Positions 54,881-64,000 of a stretch of DNA of 64,000 nt are shown piece after piece. Under the pieces are notes generated by a model, which saw only the letters and a list, made by a program, of their open reading frames with translations, had not been told where the DNA came from and ran no database searches. The stretch covers positions 575,027 to 639,026 of the forward strand of contig CAUYUJ010020281.1 in NCBI GenBank assembly GCA_963575745.1. Reading direction: 5' to 3'. The number at the start of each line of letters is the position of its first letter. Within the stretch, counting starts at the first letter, position 1. Origin of the DNA: Prorocentrum cordatum. Lineage: Eukaryota; Sar; Dinophyceae; Prorocentrales; Prorocentraceae. Made by a program: the position numbers and the translations under genes.

Positions 54881-55585
54881 TGTATGATATTCACGCGTGT
54901 ATTCATTTAGTTATACATGCGCACGCATCTGTATGTATGCTTGCACAGTCACATATATACACACACGTGTATACACCTGCATACCCCCGTGTGTATGCAT
55001 GTACGCATGCCTGGATGCATACATGTATGATTGTATGTATGCATGCATGTATGCATATATGCATGTATGTGCTTTGTATGCATGTAAACAAGTGTGCATG
55101 GCTGTCGGTTTGTCTGTGTGTATGCACGTATGAATGTATGCAGATATGTATGTATGTATGTTTGTGCATGTGTACACGTGTGTAGTTTTGTAAGTCTGCA
55201 TGCTAGTTGTAGGTATGCATCCATGCATGTATGTATGCATGCGTGTGTGCATGTATGTATGCATTGTATTGTATTATAGTGTAGTGTATAGTATTGTATT
55301 GCATTGTATTGCATTGTATTTTATTGAATTGTATGTACGCATGCATGCATGCATACATGCATGCATGTACGTACGTACGTACGTATGCATGTATGTATGT
55401 ATGTATGTATGTATGTATGAATGTATGTATGTATGTATGTATGTATGTATGTATGTATGTATGTATGTATGTATGGATACAGTTGTACGTGTATGTATGT
55501 ATGTATGTATGCATGCTTGTATGTATGTATGTATGTATGTATGTATGTATGTATGCATGTTTGTATGTATGTATGCATCGTTAGC
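54881..55585 (+). repeat. TATG tetramer tract
   Basis: TGTATGTATG repeats, nearly pure at 55385-55475 and 55490-55575, with an ATTGTATTGT patch at 55262-55335. Confidence 0.93.
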
Positions 55586-55885
55586 CACACATGGCCCACA
55601 GTTCCAGACGCTGTCCGCGCAGGTCAACATCTCTGACGAGGGTAGGAGGATGATAAGACGAGGTGCAGGCGTTTCGGGGACGTGTCAGCAGCAGCGGCAA
55701 CTAGAGCCTAAGCTGTGTAAAATCGCAAAGAGGGGGAAAGGAATAAGAAGGAAGAGTGCTATGCACATGCACCATTCTGGCCAGGCCCACTCTGCGCCCG
55801 AGATCGCTGCCAATGAGTTCTCCTGGCTTGGCCACGGGAGGCACCTGCACCGACCCTGCGACCAGGACGGGCCTGGCCAAGACCA
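55586..55885. other. No gene recognised
   Basis: No domain or repeat recognised. Confidence 0.4.
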
Positions 55886-56032
55886 GACGAGGATAAACTG
55901 AGATGAGAATAAGATGAGGCCAAGAGATAAAGATGAGGCTAAACTAGAATGAGACCAAGCTGAGGCTAGGATCAACTGAGATAAGAAGATAAGACGAGGC
56001 CAAAATGAGGCCAAACTCGGACGAGGATAAAT
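55886..56032 (+). repeat. GATAAGATGAGGCCAA degenerate tandem
   Basis: AAGATGAGGCCAAGA-type units recur about ten times with variation. Confidence 0.75.
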
Positions 56033-56044
56033 CGAACATCTCAG

Positions 56045-56141
56045 AGATCCAGCGGTTCTAGAGGATGTCTCGGGCGCCGCGGTCTTCTCACAGCGTTCCG
56101 GAACGCTCCGAGACGGCTCCGGAACGGATTCATCCCCGTCC
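56045..56141 (+). repeat. Dispersed repeat with TCTCGGGCGCCGCGG core, copy 3
   Basis: Matches 3236-3355 and 29470-29600, then is interrupted at CCCCGTCC by the TACAGTC element. Confidence 0.65.
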
Positions 56142-56283
56142 TACAGTCCACCCGTATAGTAAGGACGCACGAGAAGGCTGCAAGTGCCTTGGAGGGCCAT
56201 GGCGACACTCTGCAAGCGGGGCGCGGCCAGCGAGAGCGGCCAAGGATGGACCGAAGGAAACTGATGCAAAGGGTAACCCTTGA
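56142..56283 (+). mobile_element. TACAGTC element inserted in a repeat, right end lost
   Basis: TACAGTCCACCCGTATAGTA at the left, then GCGGGGCGCGGCCAGCGAGA and GATGGACCGAAGGAAA. The right inverted repeat is missing. The empty-site version of the target is at about 29572. Confidence 0.65.
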
Positions 56284-56388
56284 AACTCGCTCCTGGTTCC
56301 TGCGTCTGCGGGTTGACTGGAGCCCAGCCCGGCACACGCCCCCGCCGCCCGAGGAAGAAGGCCCGGGCGGGGACCCGCGGAGGCGCTC

Positions 56389-56475
56389 CCGCAGGTCGTT
56401 GGCCGCGCGGTCGTCGACGTCGTTCTCGCGGATGAACCGGTCGATCTCGTCGCGGCTCGGACCGTCCTCGCCCAT
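56389..56475 (-). CDS. Candidate first exon (MGEDGPSRDEIDRFIREND)
   Basis: The minus-strand ATG at 56475-56473 (CAGCCATGG context) opens MGEDGPSRDEIDRF, then IRENDVDDRAANDLR. This is the same domain start as exon I at 30225-30283, here with its own ATG. After CTGCGG comes GAGCGC, a possible GA donor as in exon I. The frame then turns into Pro/Ser/Gly-rich sequence, consistent with intron. The partner may be the exon II-like fragment at 42911-42990. Function unknown. Confidence 0.5.
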
Positions 56476-56856
56476 GGCTGGCGGCTCTCGTGGGAGGTCG
56501 GCGGCGCCCAGAGCCGCCTGTCGGTGTGTGGGGGGTCGGCTGCTCGTTCTGGGGGCCTTCCGGGGGCCGCTCGCTCCACTCGCGTGTCGAAGCTGCGTCG
56601 AAGGTCCGCCGATCCGAGTGGACCTTCAGGTCGAGCCCGAGTCGAAGTTGAGTCGAGCTCAAGTCGAGCTGGGGTCGAACTGGAGTTGAACAGATCTGGT
56701 AGGCGGGCCCCAGGCAGGTCCCCCAAACGAGCATCGAAGGGGGGGTGCAGCCATTCCACAGCGAGGGGATGCGGGCGGCGGCGTCTCCCGGGAGGGCGGG
56801 GGGTGGAAGGCGTCGAGGCGAGGAGACGGAGGACGAGGCTCGGCGATCAGAGCGGA

Positions 56857-56887
<31 letters not shown>

Positions 56888-56896
56888 AAGGGTGGA
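56476..56896. other. No gene recognised; GTCGA-rich patch
   Basis: GAGTCGAAGTTGAGTCGAGC-type degenerate repeats at 56625-56690 and a short GAC tract at 56858-56885. Confidence 0.4.
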
Positions 56897-57045
56897 CAAG
56901 CGCGTTCCACTTCTCGCAAAGTGCCCACTCGCCAATGGCCTGGACCCGCCGCGATGGATTTGCGATCCAGCCGAGCCACGCATGTGTGTGTGTGTTATAT
57001 CGAGCGTTCTCGCGAGCAGGCACCTCGCGAGTCGTGGAGCGCGCC
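56897..57045 (+). mobile_element. AGCGCGTTCCAC inverted-repeat element, copy
   Basis: CAAGCGCGTTCCACTTCTCG and GAGTCGTGGAGCGCGC form imperfect ends. Interior CCTGGACCCGCCGCGATGGA matches 53830-53850. Confidence 0.7.
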
Positions 57046-57559
57046 CTGTGCAGGAGGAGCAGAAAGACGAGGAGGCAGAGGCCCGCGACTCTGGGCTCGA
57101 CCTCGGCGCGGATCTCGCCGCCCCCGGGAGACCCCCTAAAAGCCCCAGCGGTGCCGACACCCCTCGGGGGCGCGGCAACCTCTGCTTCCGCCGGCCTCCG
57201 CGGGCGGAGCGCCGCCTCCGCTTGTGCCTGCCATGGGACGCTTCTCCCTGGGACGCCGCGGCCAGGCCACTGAGGATGCCGACGTCGCAGGCCGTGTGAC
57301 GATAATCACGAGGCGGCGCCGAAGGCGCCGCCGGGTGTGTGTGTGTGCCCAGCGCGGATCTAAGAAAACCGCGCGGAGCGCAACGACAACTATGTTTATA
57401 TTTCTTTTTCGAGTATTCGACGCCGCACCCGGCGCTGCAGGTTTGTCGGCCTGACGCGAAGAAGAGACGGCAGCTTCTGGGCCCCTTCAAGGCCCGCTGG
57501 CTTTCCGCCGGCCTTTCCGCCGGCCTCTCGACAAGGGCAAGCGGCGGCGACCTCTCGAC
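57046..57559. other. No gene recognised
   Basis: No domain or repeat recognised. A CTTTCCGCCGGC duplication at 57501-57526. Confidence 0.4.
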
Positions 57560-57768
57560 CCCTGGGAGGAGGAGGAGGAGGAGGAGGAGGAGGAGGAGGA
57601 GGAGGAGGAGGAGGAGGAGGAGAGGGAGGAGGACGAGAAGGATGAGGAGAATGATGAGGCGGAGAAGGAGGAGGAGGAGGAGGAGCAGGAGGAGAATGAT
57701 ACGGAGTACGAGGAGATGGAGAACGAGGAGGAGGAGGAGGAGGAGGAGGAGGAGGAGGAAGAGGTTCG
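57560..57768 (+). repeat. GGA triplet tract
   Basis: GAGGAGGAG repeats with GAC and AAG interruptions. Confidence 0.93.
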
Positions 57769-58206
57769 ATGATCGAGCTTCGAAGGCTCGGGGCTCAACG
57801 CTCGAGCTCTGCGGAGGCGGCTCGAGGGTCGAGGCTCCAGGGGCCGACTGCTGGGGGGAGGGCGGGCGGCAGCCTCACCTTCGGGAGGAGGGGGGAGGCT
57901 CGAGCATCGAGGGGTCGAGAGGTGCGGCGCTCGAGGAGGATGACGAGCCTGGCCCGAAGCGCGGGCGCCGGCGGTCTCGTCTTCTTCCTCTTATGTGTTT
58001 GTGTCCTCTAATGCTTCTTCTTCTTAGTATGACTGTTATTCCTCTTCTTCCTCTTCTTTCTTTTATTGTGTAACCTTCCATCGCTTGGACGTGCATTCCC
58101 CGTGCCTTTTTGGATGTTGTGCGTGTCTCTTCTCGCAAGACGATCCAGGATGCTCTTCGATGGTCCTCGCGGAATAATGCAGCACACTTCCGAGCGATGC
58201 CAAGAT
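57769..58206. other. No gene recognised; start of GGTTCGA repeats
   Basis: GGCTCGAGNATCGAGG words begin here and continue after the element at 58207-58401. A T/C-rich patch lies at 57975-58065. Confidence 0.45.
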
Positions 58207-58401
58207 AGAGGCCTCCCACGTGAAGACCCCGAGTAGATGGGGTCGGAGGAGCGCGCCGCATCTCCGATGCACTGCAACGATACATCGCCGATGCGTCGGC
58301 GCGAAGAAAGTCGGGATCAAAATGGAGCCGCATCGCCGATGCATCGCCGATGCGGCGCGATCCTCCGACCCCATCTGCTCCGACCCCTTTTGGGAGCGCT
58401 G
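58207..58401 (+). mobile_element. GATGC-palindrome inverted-repeat element, diverged copy
   Basis: TAGAGGCCTCCCACGTGAAG at the left; GATCCTCCGACCCCATCTGC and TTTTGGGAGCGC at the right; GCATCGCCGATGC palindromes inside. Confidence 0.7.
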
Positions 58402-58740
58402 TATTCTAGGAGCACGGGGATGGAGGAGGAGGAGGAAGAGGAGGTTGGAGGAATGAGAGTTATTAAACGGGTGGGGTTCAACGCTCGAGGAGGGGGAGGA
58501 TCTTCGAGGATCTAGGTTCGAAGGGCCGTGCTTCAACAGTCGAGGAGGAGCATCAAGGGGGATGGGAAGGTTCGATAATCGAGGTTCGAATGGTCGGAGT
58601 TCAACGTTCGAGGAAGAGGGGGGGTTCGATGATCGAGGTTCGAGGGGTCGGGGTTCAACGTTGAGGGGGAGAAAGAAGAGGTTTGAGGATCGAGGATCAA
58701 GGTTCGAGAGGAGGAGGTTCAAGGCTTTCAGGCGGCTGGT
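58402..58740 (+). repeat. GGTTCGANGATCGAGG degenerate repeats
   Basis: GGTTCGATAATCGAGGTTCG and GGTTCGATGATCGAGGTTCG lie about 55 bp apart, with related GTTCAACG words around them. Confidence 0.75.
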
Positions 58741-59569
58741 GCACTGTTTAAGGCCTCTGGAGGCATCTCCAATGACCACGTAGGGTTCCGCAGGGGACCT
58801 CCAGAAGCGTCCTGGTGAACTGGAGAGGACGAGGTTGAGGGTGAGGGATAGAGGGGAGAGAGGGACCTCGGCCACCCACTTTCGCGCATAGCACCGAGCG
58901 GTGCGATTAGATTCGCAATCTTGCGCCGTTACCCCTCCCCTTGGAACATCCCTCTGGCCCCAGAGGAACCTCCCTCTGGCCCCAGGGGAGCACGGGGATG
59001 CTCAGCCTCACGCGCAGGACGAGGGGTGTGTGGGAGGAGCGAGGAGGGGAGGCTGGAGGAGGCAGGGGGGAGGGGGGGAGGAAGGGGGCGGAGGCAAGAG
59101 GGAGAGGGGGCGGAGGGCTAGAGCCGGACCTAGGACAGAAAAGCATCCTTCAAGAACGCGAGACCCTCCGCCGGCCAAACAGAAGAACGTTCGAGGGTAC
59201 CCTACCCCAGAATGCACAGGAGGACCCAACAAACACGAAGAACATCAGGGTACCCTCCCCGAGCCGACCGCGATCTTATACCTCGGTCCGACTGTATGGG
59301 GGAGGAGGAGGGGGAGGGACGAGGGGGAGGACAAGGGGGCAGGGATGAGGGGGAGGAGGGAGGAGCGAAGGGAAGGGGGGGAGGAGGAGCGAAGAGAGGC
59401 GGAGAAGGGGACAGGGAGGGTAAGGTGGTTAGGGCAGGGAGGGGGGAAAGGAGGAGCGAAGGGGAGGGGAATGCCCCCCCCTGTGGCCCCCCGCCACCGC
59501 GACACGGTCGGCCTCCAGGGGTTCGGAGGTCCTCGAATGCATGCCACGCAAAAAGGCACGCAGAGGCCT
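58741..59569. other. No gene recognised; GGA-rich
   Basis: GGGGGAGG-rich at 59030-59110 and 59295-59470; an 18-bp CCTCTGGCCCCAGAGGAAC direct repeat at 58950-58990. Confidence 0.45.
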
Positions 59570-59800
59570 CAGATCAATGAGCAAGACGACGCCGACGACG
59601 TCGACGTCGACGTCGACGACGACGACCACCAGCACCACCACCACCACGACGAGGACCACGGCGACGTCGAAGTCGGCGACGGCGGCGGCAGCGGCGACGT
59701 CGAGGGTCCGACGACAGCGTTAACGTCGACGAGACATCGCCGACATCGACGACGACGACGTCGACGACGCCGTTGACGCGGACGGCAACGGCGACGGCGA
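59570..59800 (+). repeat. GAC/CGA triplet tract
   Basis: GACGACGTCGACGTCGACG repeats with CACCACCAC in the middle. Confidence 0.9.
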
Positions 59801-60469
59801 CGACGCCAACGATGCCGAGAACGTCGACGCTGGCGGTGCCCACGAGGAGAAACAACTCTGGGCTGCGCCGGCCGCCTGCGAGGAGAATGGCCCGCGCCTT
59901 CACGCGGGTTGGGCGGCGGCCGGCAAAATGTCCGCCCTCGAACCAAGAAAAGGAATGAAAACGAGACGGCGGAAAGTTGGGATGCAGCCCCCAGGAAATC
60001 CTTGTGGGGACGATTGAGGGCCAATGGGTTCATTGAGCCGGTGTAAGTCAGACTCGGTCCAGGATCAGGTCGCATTAGGGGGGGTGTGCGCTCATATTCG
60101 GTCACTCTTCTACCCACGGAGGTGGCAACGATGACGCTGCACTAAAACTCTTAGGAGATGCAGCCGAGGGGAGGGACGCGCTTAAGTAGCCAGAGGTCTG
60201 AGGAATAGGTGACAGCCAGGGAAAAGAGCATGGCAGACTACGGATATCGCTGCGATAGGGAGCGTCGGCTGGCATCTCGACGCCGACTGCTGCTGCCGAT
60301 CCCGTCCCCCTCGAGGGTGGGAGAGGAGATTCGAGCATCGTGAGCGCCTAGATAGAGGCTTTGGGGGGCTTCTGGGCATGGGAACTCCAGAGACCTCCAT
60401 GGAATTGCCCATGAACAACGCAGTGCTTGCACTGACGGGCTCTTGCTCTGCATCCGCGGGCGTCTCGTG
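59801..60469. other. No gene recognised
   Basis: No domain or repeat recognised. Confidence 0.4.
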
Positions 60470-61035
60470 GGGGGAGGAGGAGGAGGAGGAGGAGGAGGAG
60501 GAGGAGGAGGAGGAGGAGGAGGAGGAGGAGAGGAGGAGGAGGAGGAGGAGGAGGAGTACGAGGAGGAGGAGGAGGAGGAGGAGGAGGAGGAGGAGGAGGA
60601 GGAGTACGAGGAGGAGGAGGAGGAGGAGGAGGAGGAGGAGGAGGAGGAGGAGGAGGAGGAGGAGGAGGAGGAGGAGGAGGAGGGGAGGAGGAGGAGGAGG
60701 AGGAGGAGGAGGAGGAGGAGGAGGGGAGGAGGACGAGGAGTACGAGGAGGCGAAGGAGGAGAAGTACGAGGAGGCGGAGGAGGAGGAGGAGGAGGAGGGA
60801 GGAGGAGGAGGAGGAGAGGAAGAGGAGAGGAGAGGAGGAGGAGGAGGAGGAGGAGGAGGAGGAGGAGAGGAGAAGTACGAGGAGGAGGAGGAGGAGTACG
60901 AGGAGGAGGAGGAGGAGGAGGAGGAGGAGGAGGAAGAAGGAGGACTAGGAGGAGTACGAGGAGGAGGAGGAGGAGGAGGAGGAGGAGGAGGAGGAGGAGG
61001 AGTACGAGGAGGAGGAGGAGGAGGAGGACGAGGAG
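60470..61035 (+). repeat. GGA triplet tract with periodic TAC
   Basis: GGAGGAGGA repeats with GAGTACGAGGAGG insertions at irregular spacing (for example 60553, 60601, 60735, 60874, 60893). Confidence 0.94.
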
Positions 61036-62235
61036 ACCTCGTGCGCTGGATGCCGGCGCGCCAGGGCTCCGCCCGTGGGCGCCCAATGGGCGGGCGCTCC
61101 GCGGGCGCTGGCGCGGCAGGGGTCCACCCCGGGGGCGCCTCTTGGGGGCGCCTCGTGCGCTGGGCCGCACGACGCGGGACTTCACGACGTGAGCTCCTCC
61201 TCCCGCAGGAGTTGAAACTCTGCCCCTCACTCCGCCAATTTGTTTGTGAGATGATGATGACTTTCTTGAGGTAACTCGAGCTGCAGATAAGCTACACAGC
61301 TGTTTGGCACAGCAATCGAGGGAACACCATTAGAAGCGCTACTTCTGAATATCTAGACGTCTGAGATCGGTCTGCTACCAGAGCTGGAACGACAGAGCCC
61401 TCCAGCCTTGCTGAGTTCCCTCCGCGTGCTGCGTGTTCGCATCTGATCGTGTACGACCGCTGGTCCTACACGTCAAGGAACAGCAGGCACGCCAGCACGC
61501 CCTGGCATCGCTCGCCCCGCATCCCTGAGAAGTCCTTGCACATTCGAGTGTGCGGGGCACGTGGGTGCGCCAACCGCGCGCATGTCAACTTCACTCAAGC
61601 TCATACAACCACGCGCTGTCGAACGCTTGCAGGGCATACCGATCCCAGCCACTTCCACAACATGTCAGCGAAAGACCCAACTGAAACCACATACACAAAC
61701 ACTCGAAACGACTAAACTACACGTCGTTCATTTCTCACCGTGCTCATGTCAAATTGTGCTCGTTTCTAATGGCTCCAGGCCCCCTAGTGGCCAGGAAGAG
61801 GCCCAGACCTCGGCCCCCCAGACAATCAAATAACTTCCGAAGCATTAGAAGTGAACAATGAGCATGCCCAGTGCGGCAGTCTTGCGCCACCACGGCGTGC
61901 CAAAGCTCTGCACTCGCGCTCACGCCAGGACCATGAGACAACCTCGGGTCGTTAAACAACCCTGTCAAATCAGAGCCTGCGGGCCCCACGCGCCCACCTA
62001 CCGGAGCTACTCCACAAGCATCGCGCCACCGCCATGACTGCCGGAGGATGGCATGCGGGCCCCACGCGCGCCTCCTCCGCACGCGCACGTCGAACTCCGG
62101 CAACCAACAAAAAGCACTGCTTTCTTCAGGAACATTTCGACATCGAGGTGGTCACGGAGACCGACTGGCCTTCCGGAACAAATGTGTCGTAAGGTCGGGG
62201 TTTCGGCGAGCGCGCACCTTCTCGTCACCCTCGCC
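61036..62235. other. No gene recognised
   Basis: GGGGCGCCTCTTGGGGGCGC short repeat at 61128-61155. A minus-strand frame 61744-62103 of varied composition has no recognisable domain. Confidence 0.35.
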
Positions 62236-62569
62236 TGCGCAATCATCATCATCATCAGCATCATCATCATCATCAGCATCATCATCATCAGCATCATCAT
62301 CATCATCATCCTCATCATCGCCAGCCTCATCAATACCGTCATCGTCGTCATCACAGATCATCATCATCAGCATCATCGTCATCATCATCAGCATCATCGT
62401 CATCATCATCTTATCATCATATTATCATTATCGTCATCGTCATCAGCATCATCATCATCATCGTCATCGTCATCGTCATCATCGTCATCATCATCATCAG
62501 CATCATCATCATCATCAGCATCAGCATCAACATCATCTTCTCATCACCATCATCATCTTCATCTTCATC

Positions 62570-62600
<31 letters not shown>

Positions 62601-64000
62601 GCATCATCATCATCAGCATCATCATCATCCTCATCATCGCCAGCCTCATCAATACCGTCATCGTCGTCACCACAGATCATCATCATCAGTATCATCGTCA
62701 TCATCATCAGCATCATCGCCATCATCATCTTCTCATCATATTACCATTATCGTCATCGTCATCGTCATCATCATCATCGTCATCGTCATCGTCATCATCA
62801 TCATCGTCATCATCATCATCATCAGCATCATCATCATCAGCATCAGCATCATCATCATCATCATCTCATCATCATCATCATCATCTTCATATTCATCATC
62901 ATCATCACCATCATCATCATCAGCATCATCATCATCATCATCAGCATCATCACCCTCATCATCGCCAGCCTCATCAATACCGTCATCGTCGTCATCACAG
63001 ATCATCATCATCAGCATCATCGTCATCATCATCAGCATCATCGTCATCATCATCTTATCATCATATTATCATTATCGTCATCGTCATCGTCATCATCATC
63101 ATCGTCATCGTCATCATCATCATCGTCATCATCATCATCACCATCATCATCTTCTGATCCTCATCATCATCATCACCATCTTCATATTCATCCTCATCAT
63201 TATCGTCATCATCATCACCATCATCATCATCATCACCATCAGCATCATCATCATCATCATCAAAAATCATGATCATCCTCATCATCGCCACCCCCATCAA
63301 TACCGTCATCGTCGTCATCACAGATCATCATCATCAGCATCATCGTAATCATCATCAGCACCATCGTCATCATCATCTTATCATCATATTATCATTATCG
63401 TCATCGTCATCGCCATCGTCATCGTCATCATCGTCATCGTCATCGTCATCATCATCATCGTCATCGTCATCATCAGCATCATCATCACCATCAGCATCAT
63501 CATCATCATCATCTTCTCATCATCTTCTCATCATCATCATCACCTTCATCTTCGTCATCATCATCACCATCATCATCAGCATCATCATCATCATCAGCAT
63601 CATCATCATCCTCATCATCGCCAGCCTCATCAATATCGTCATCGTCGTCATCACAGATCATCATCATCAGCATCATCGTAATCATCATCAGCATCATCGT
63701 CATCATCATCTTATCATCATATTATCATTATCGTCATCGTCATCGTCATCGTCATCATCATCATCGTCATCGTCATCGTCATCGTCATCATCATCATCAA
63801 CATCATCATCATCATCGTAATCGTCATCATCATCATCATCATCAGCATCATCGTCATCATCATCAGCACCATCGTCATCATCATCTTATCATCATATTAT
63901 CATTATCGTCACCGTCATCGTCATCGTCATCATCATCATCGTCATCGTCATCGTCATCATCATCTTCGTCATCATCATCATTAGCATCATCATCAGCATC
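62236..64000 (+). repeat. ATC triplet tract with higher-order repeat
   Basis: CATCATCATC sequence to the end of the window. Within it, a complex phrase (CATCGCCAGCCTCATCAATA, then CATCACAGATCATCATCATC, then TTATCATCATATTATCATTA) recurs near 62327, 62636, 62963, 63284 and 63615, about 310-330 bp apart. It is therefore a higher-order satellite, not a simple microsatellite. Confidence 0.9.

Noticed and set aside
57780-58740. tRNA-like GGTTCGA boxes
   Set aside because: They belong to a degenerate GGTTCGANGATCGAGG repeat. No A box or cloverleaf could be drawn.
62048-63820. Ser/His/Ile-rich long frames near the right end
   Set aside because: Products of the ATC satellite, present in all frames.

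Overview
The window looks like nuclear DNA of a dinoflagellate alga. This is inferred from several independent traits: GC-rich sequence with very few genes; long triplet microsatellites; tiny exons encoding a domain I associate with dinoflagellate proteins; candidate introns bounded by GC-AG and GA-AG with a repeated AG/G at both ends; and many small inverted-repeat elements. Nothing looks bacterial or organellar. I did not try to name a species.

The best-supported element is an 8.6-kb tyrosine-recombinase (YR) retrotransposon at 12415-20986. Its ends are split direct repeats (A1 at the left; B1-A2-B2 at the right), as in Ngaro/PAT-type elements. It carries a Gag-like frame, a reverse transcriptase/RNase H frame in the same reading frame after one TGA, and a recombinase split over two frames. 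The two recombinase frames join at a canonical -1 slippery heptamer (GGGAAAC). The insertion has no target-site duplication; it shares only the short sequence ATTTTC with its target. A stop in gag and an Asp-to-Gly change in RNase H suggest that this copy is decaying.

Host coding signal is thin. On the minus strand, three small exons (30225-30283, 25814-25873, 10024-10066) splice in frame into one known-looking domain; if they belong together, the retrotransposon sits in the last intron. A second first-exon-like copy lies at 56389-56475, with a fragment at 42911-42990. On the plus strand, the 3' end of a superfamily 1 helicase gene occurs twice (46338-46803 and 48910-49375) inside a tandem duplication of 2.3-2.6 kb. 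Each duplicated unit also carries a 90-bp satellite array of 10 or 13 repeats.

Most of the rest is repeats. 0-10 kb: several inverted-repeat element families and degenerate CCAAGAGG-type repeats. 10.2-11.9 kb: a 30-bp triplicate, a 152-bp satellite, a GA tract and a 100-base assembly gap. 21-40 kb: short elements, including a 169-bp family with four copies of identical length, plus CTC and TCG tracts. 40-45 kb: a 1.7-kb CGT tract and a 10-bp repeat field. 50-64 kb: ATC, TATG, GGA and CGA tracts with a few inverted-repeat elements. Long open frames in these tracts are artefacts of triplet repetition.
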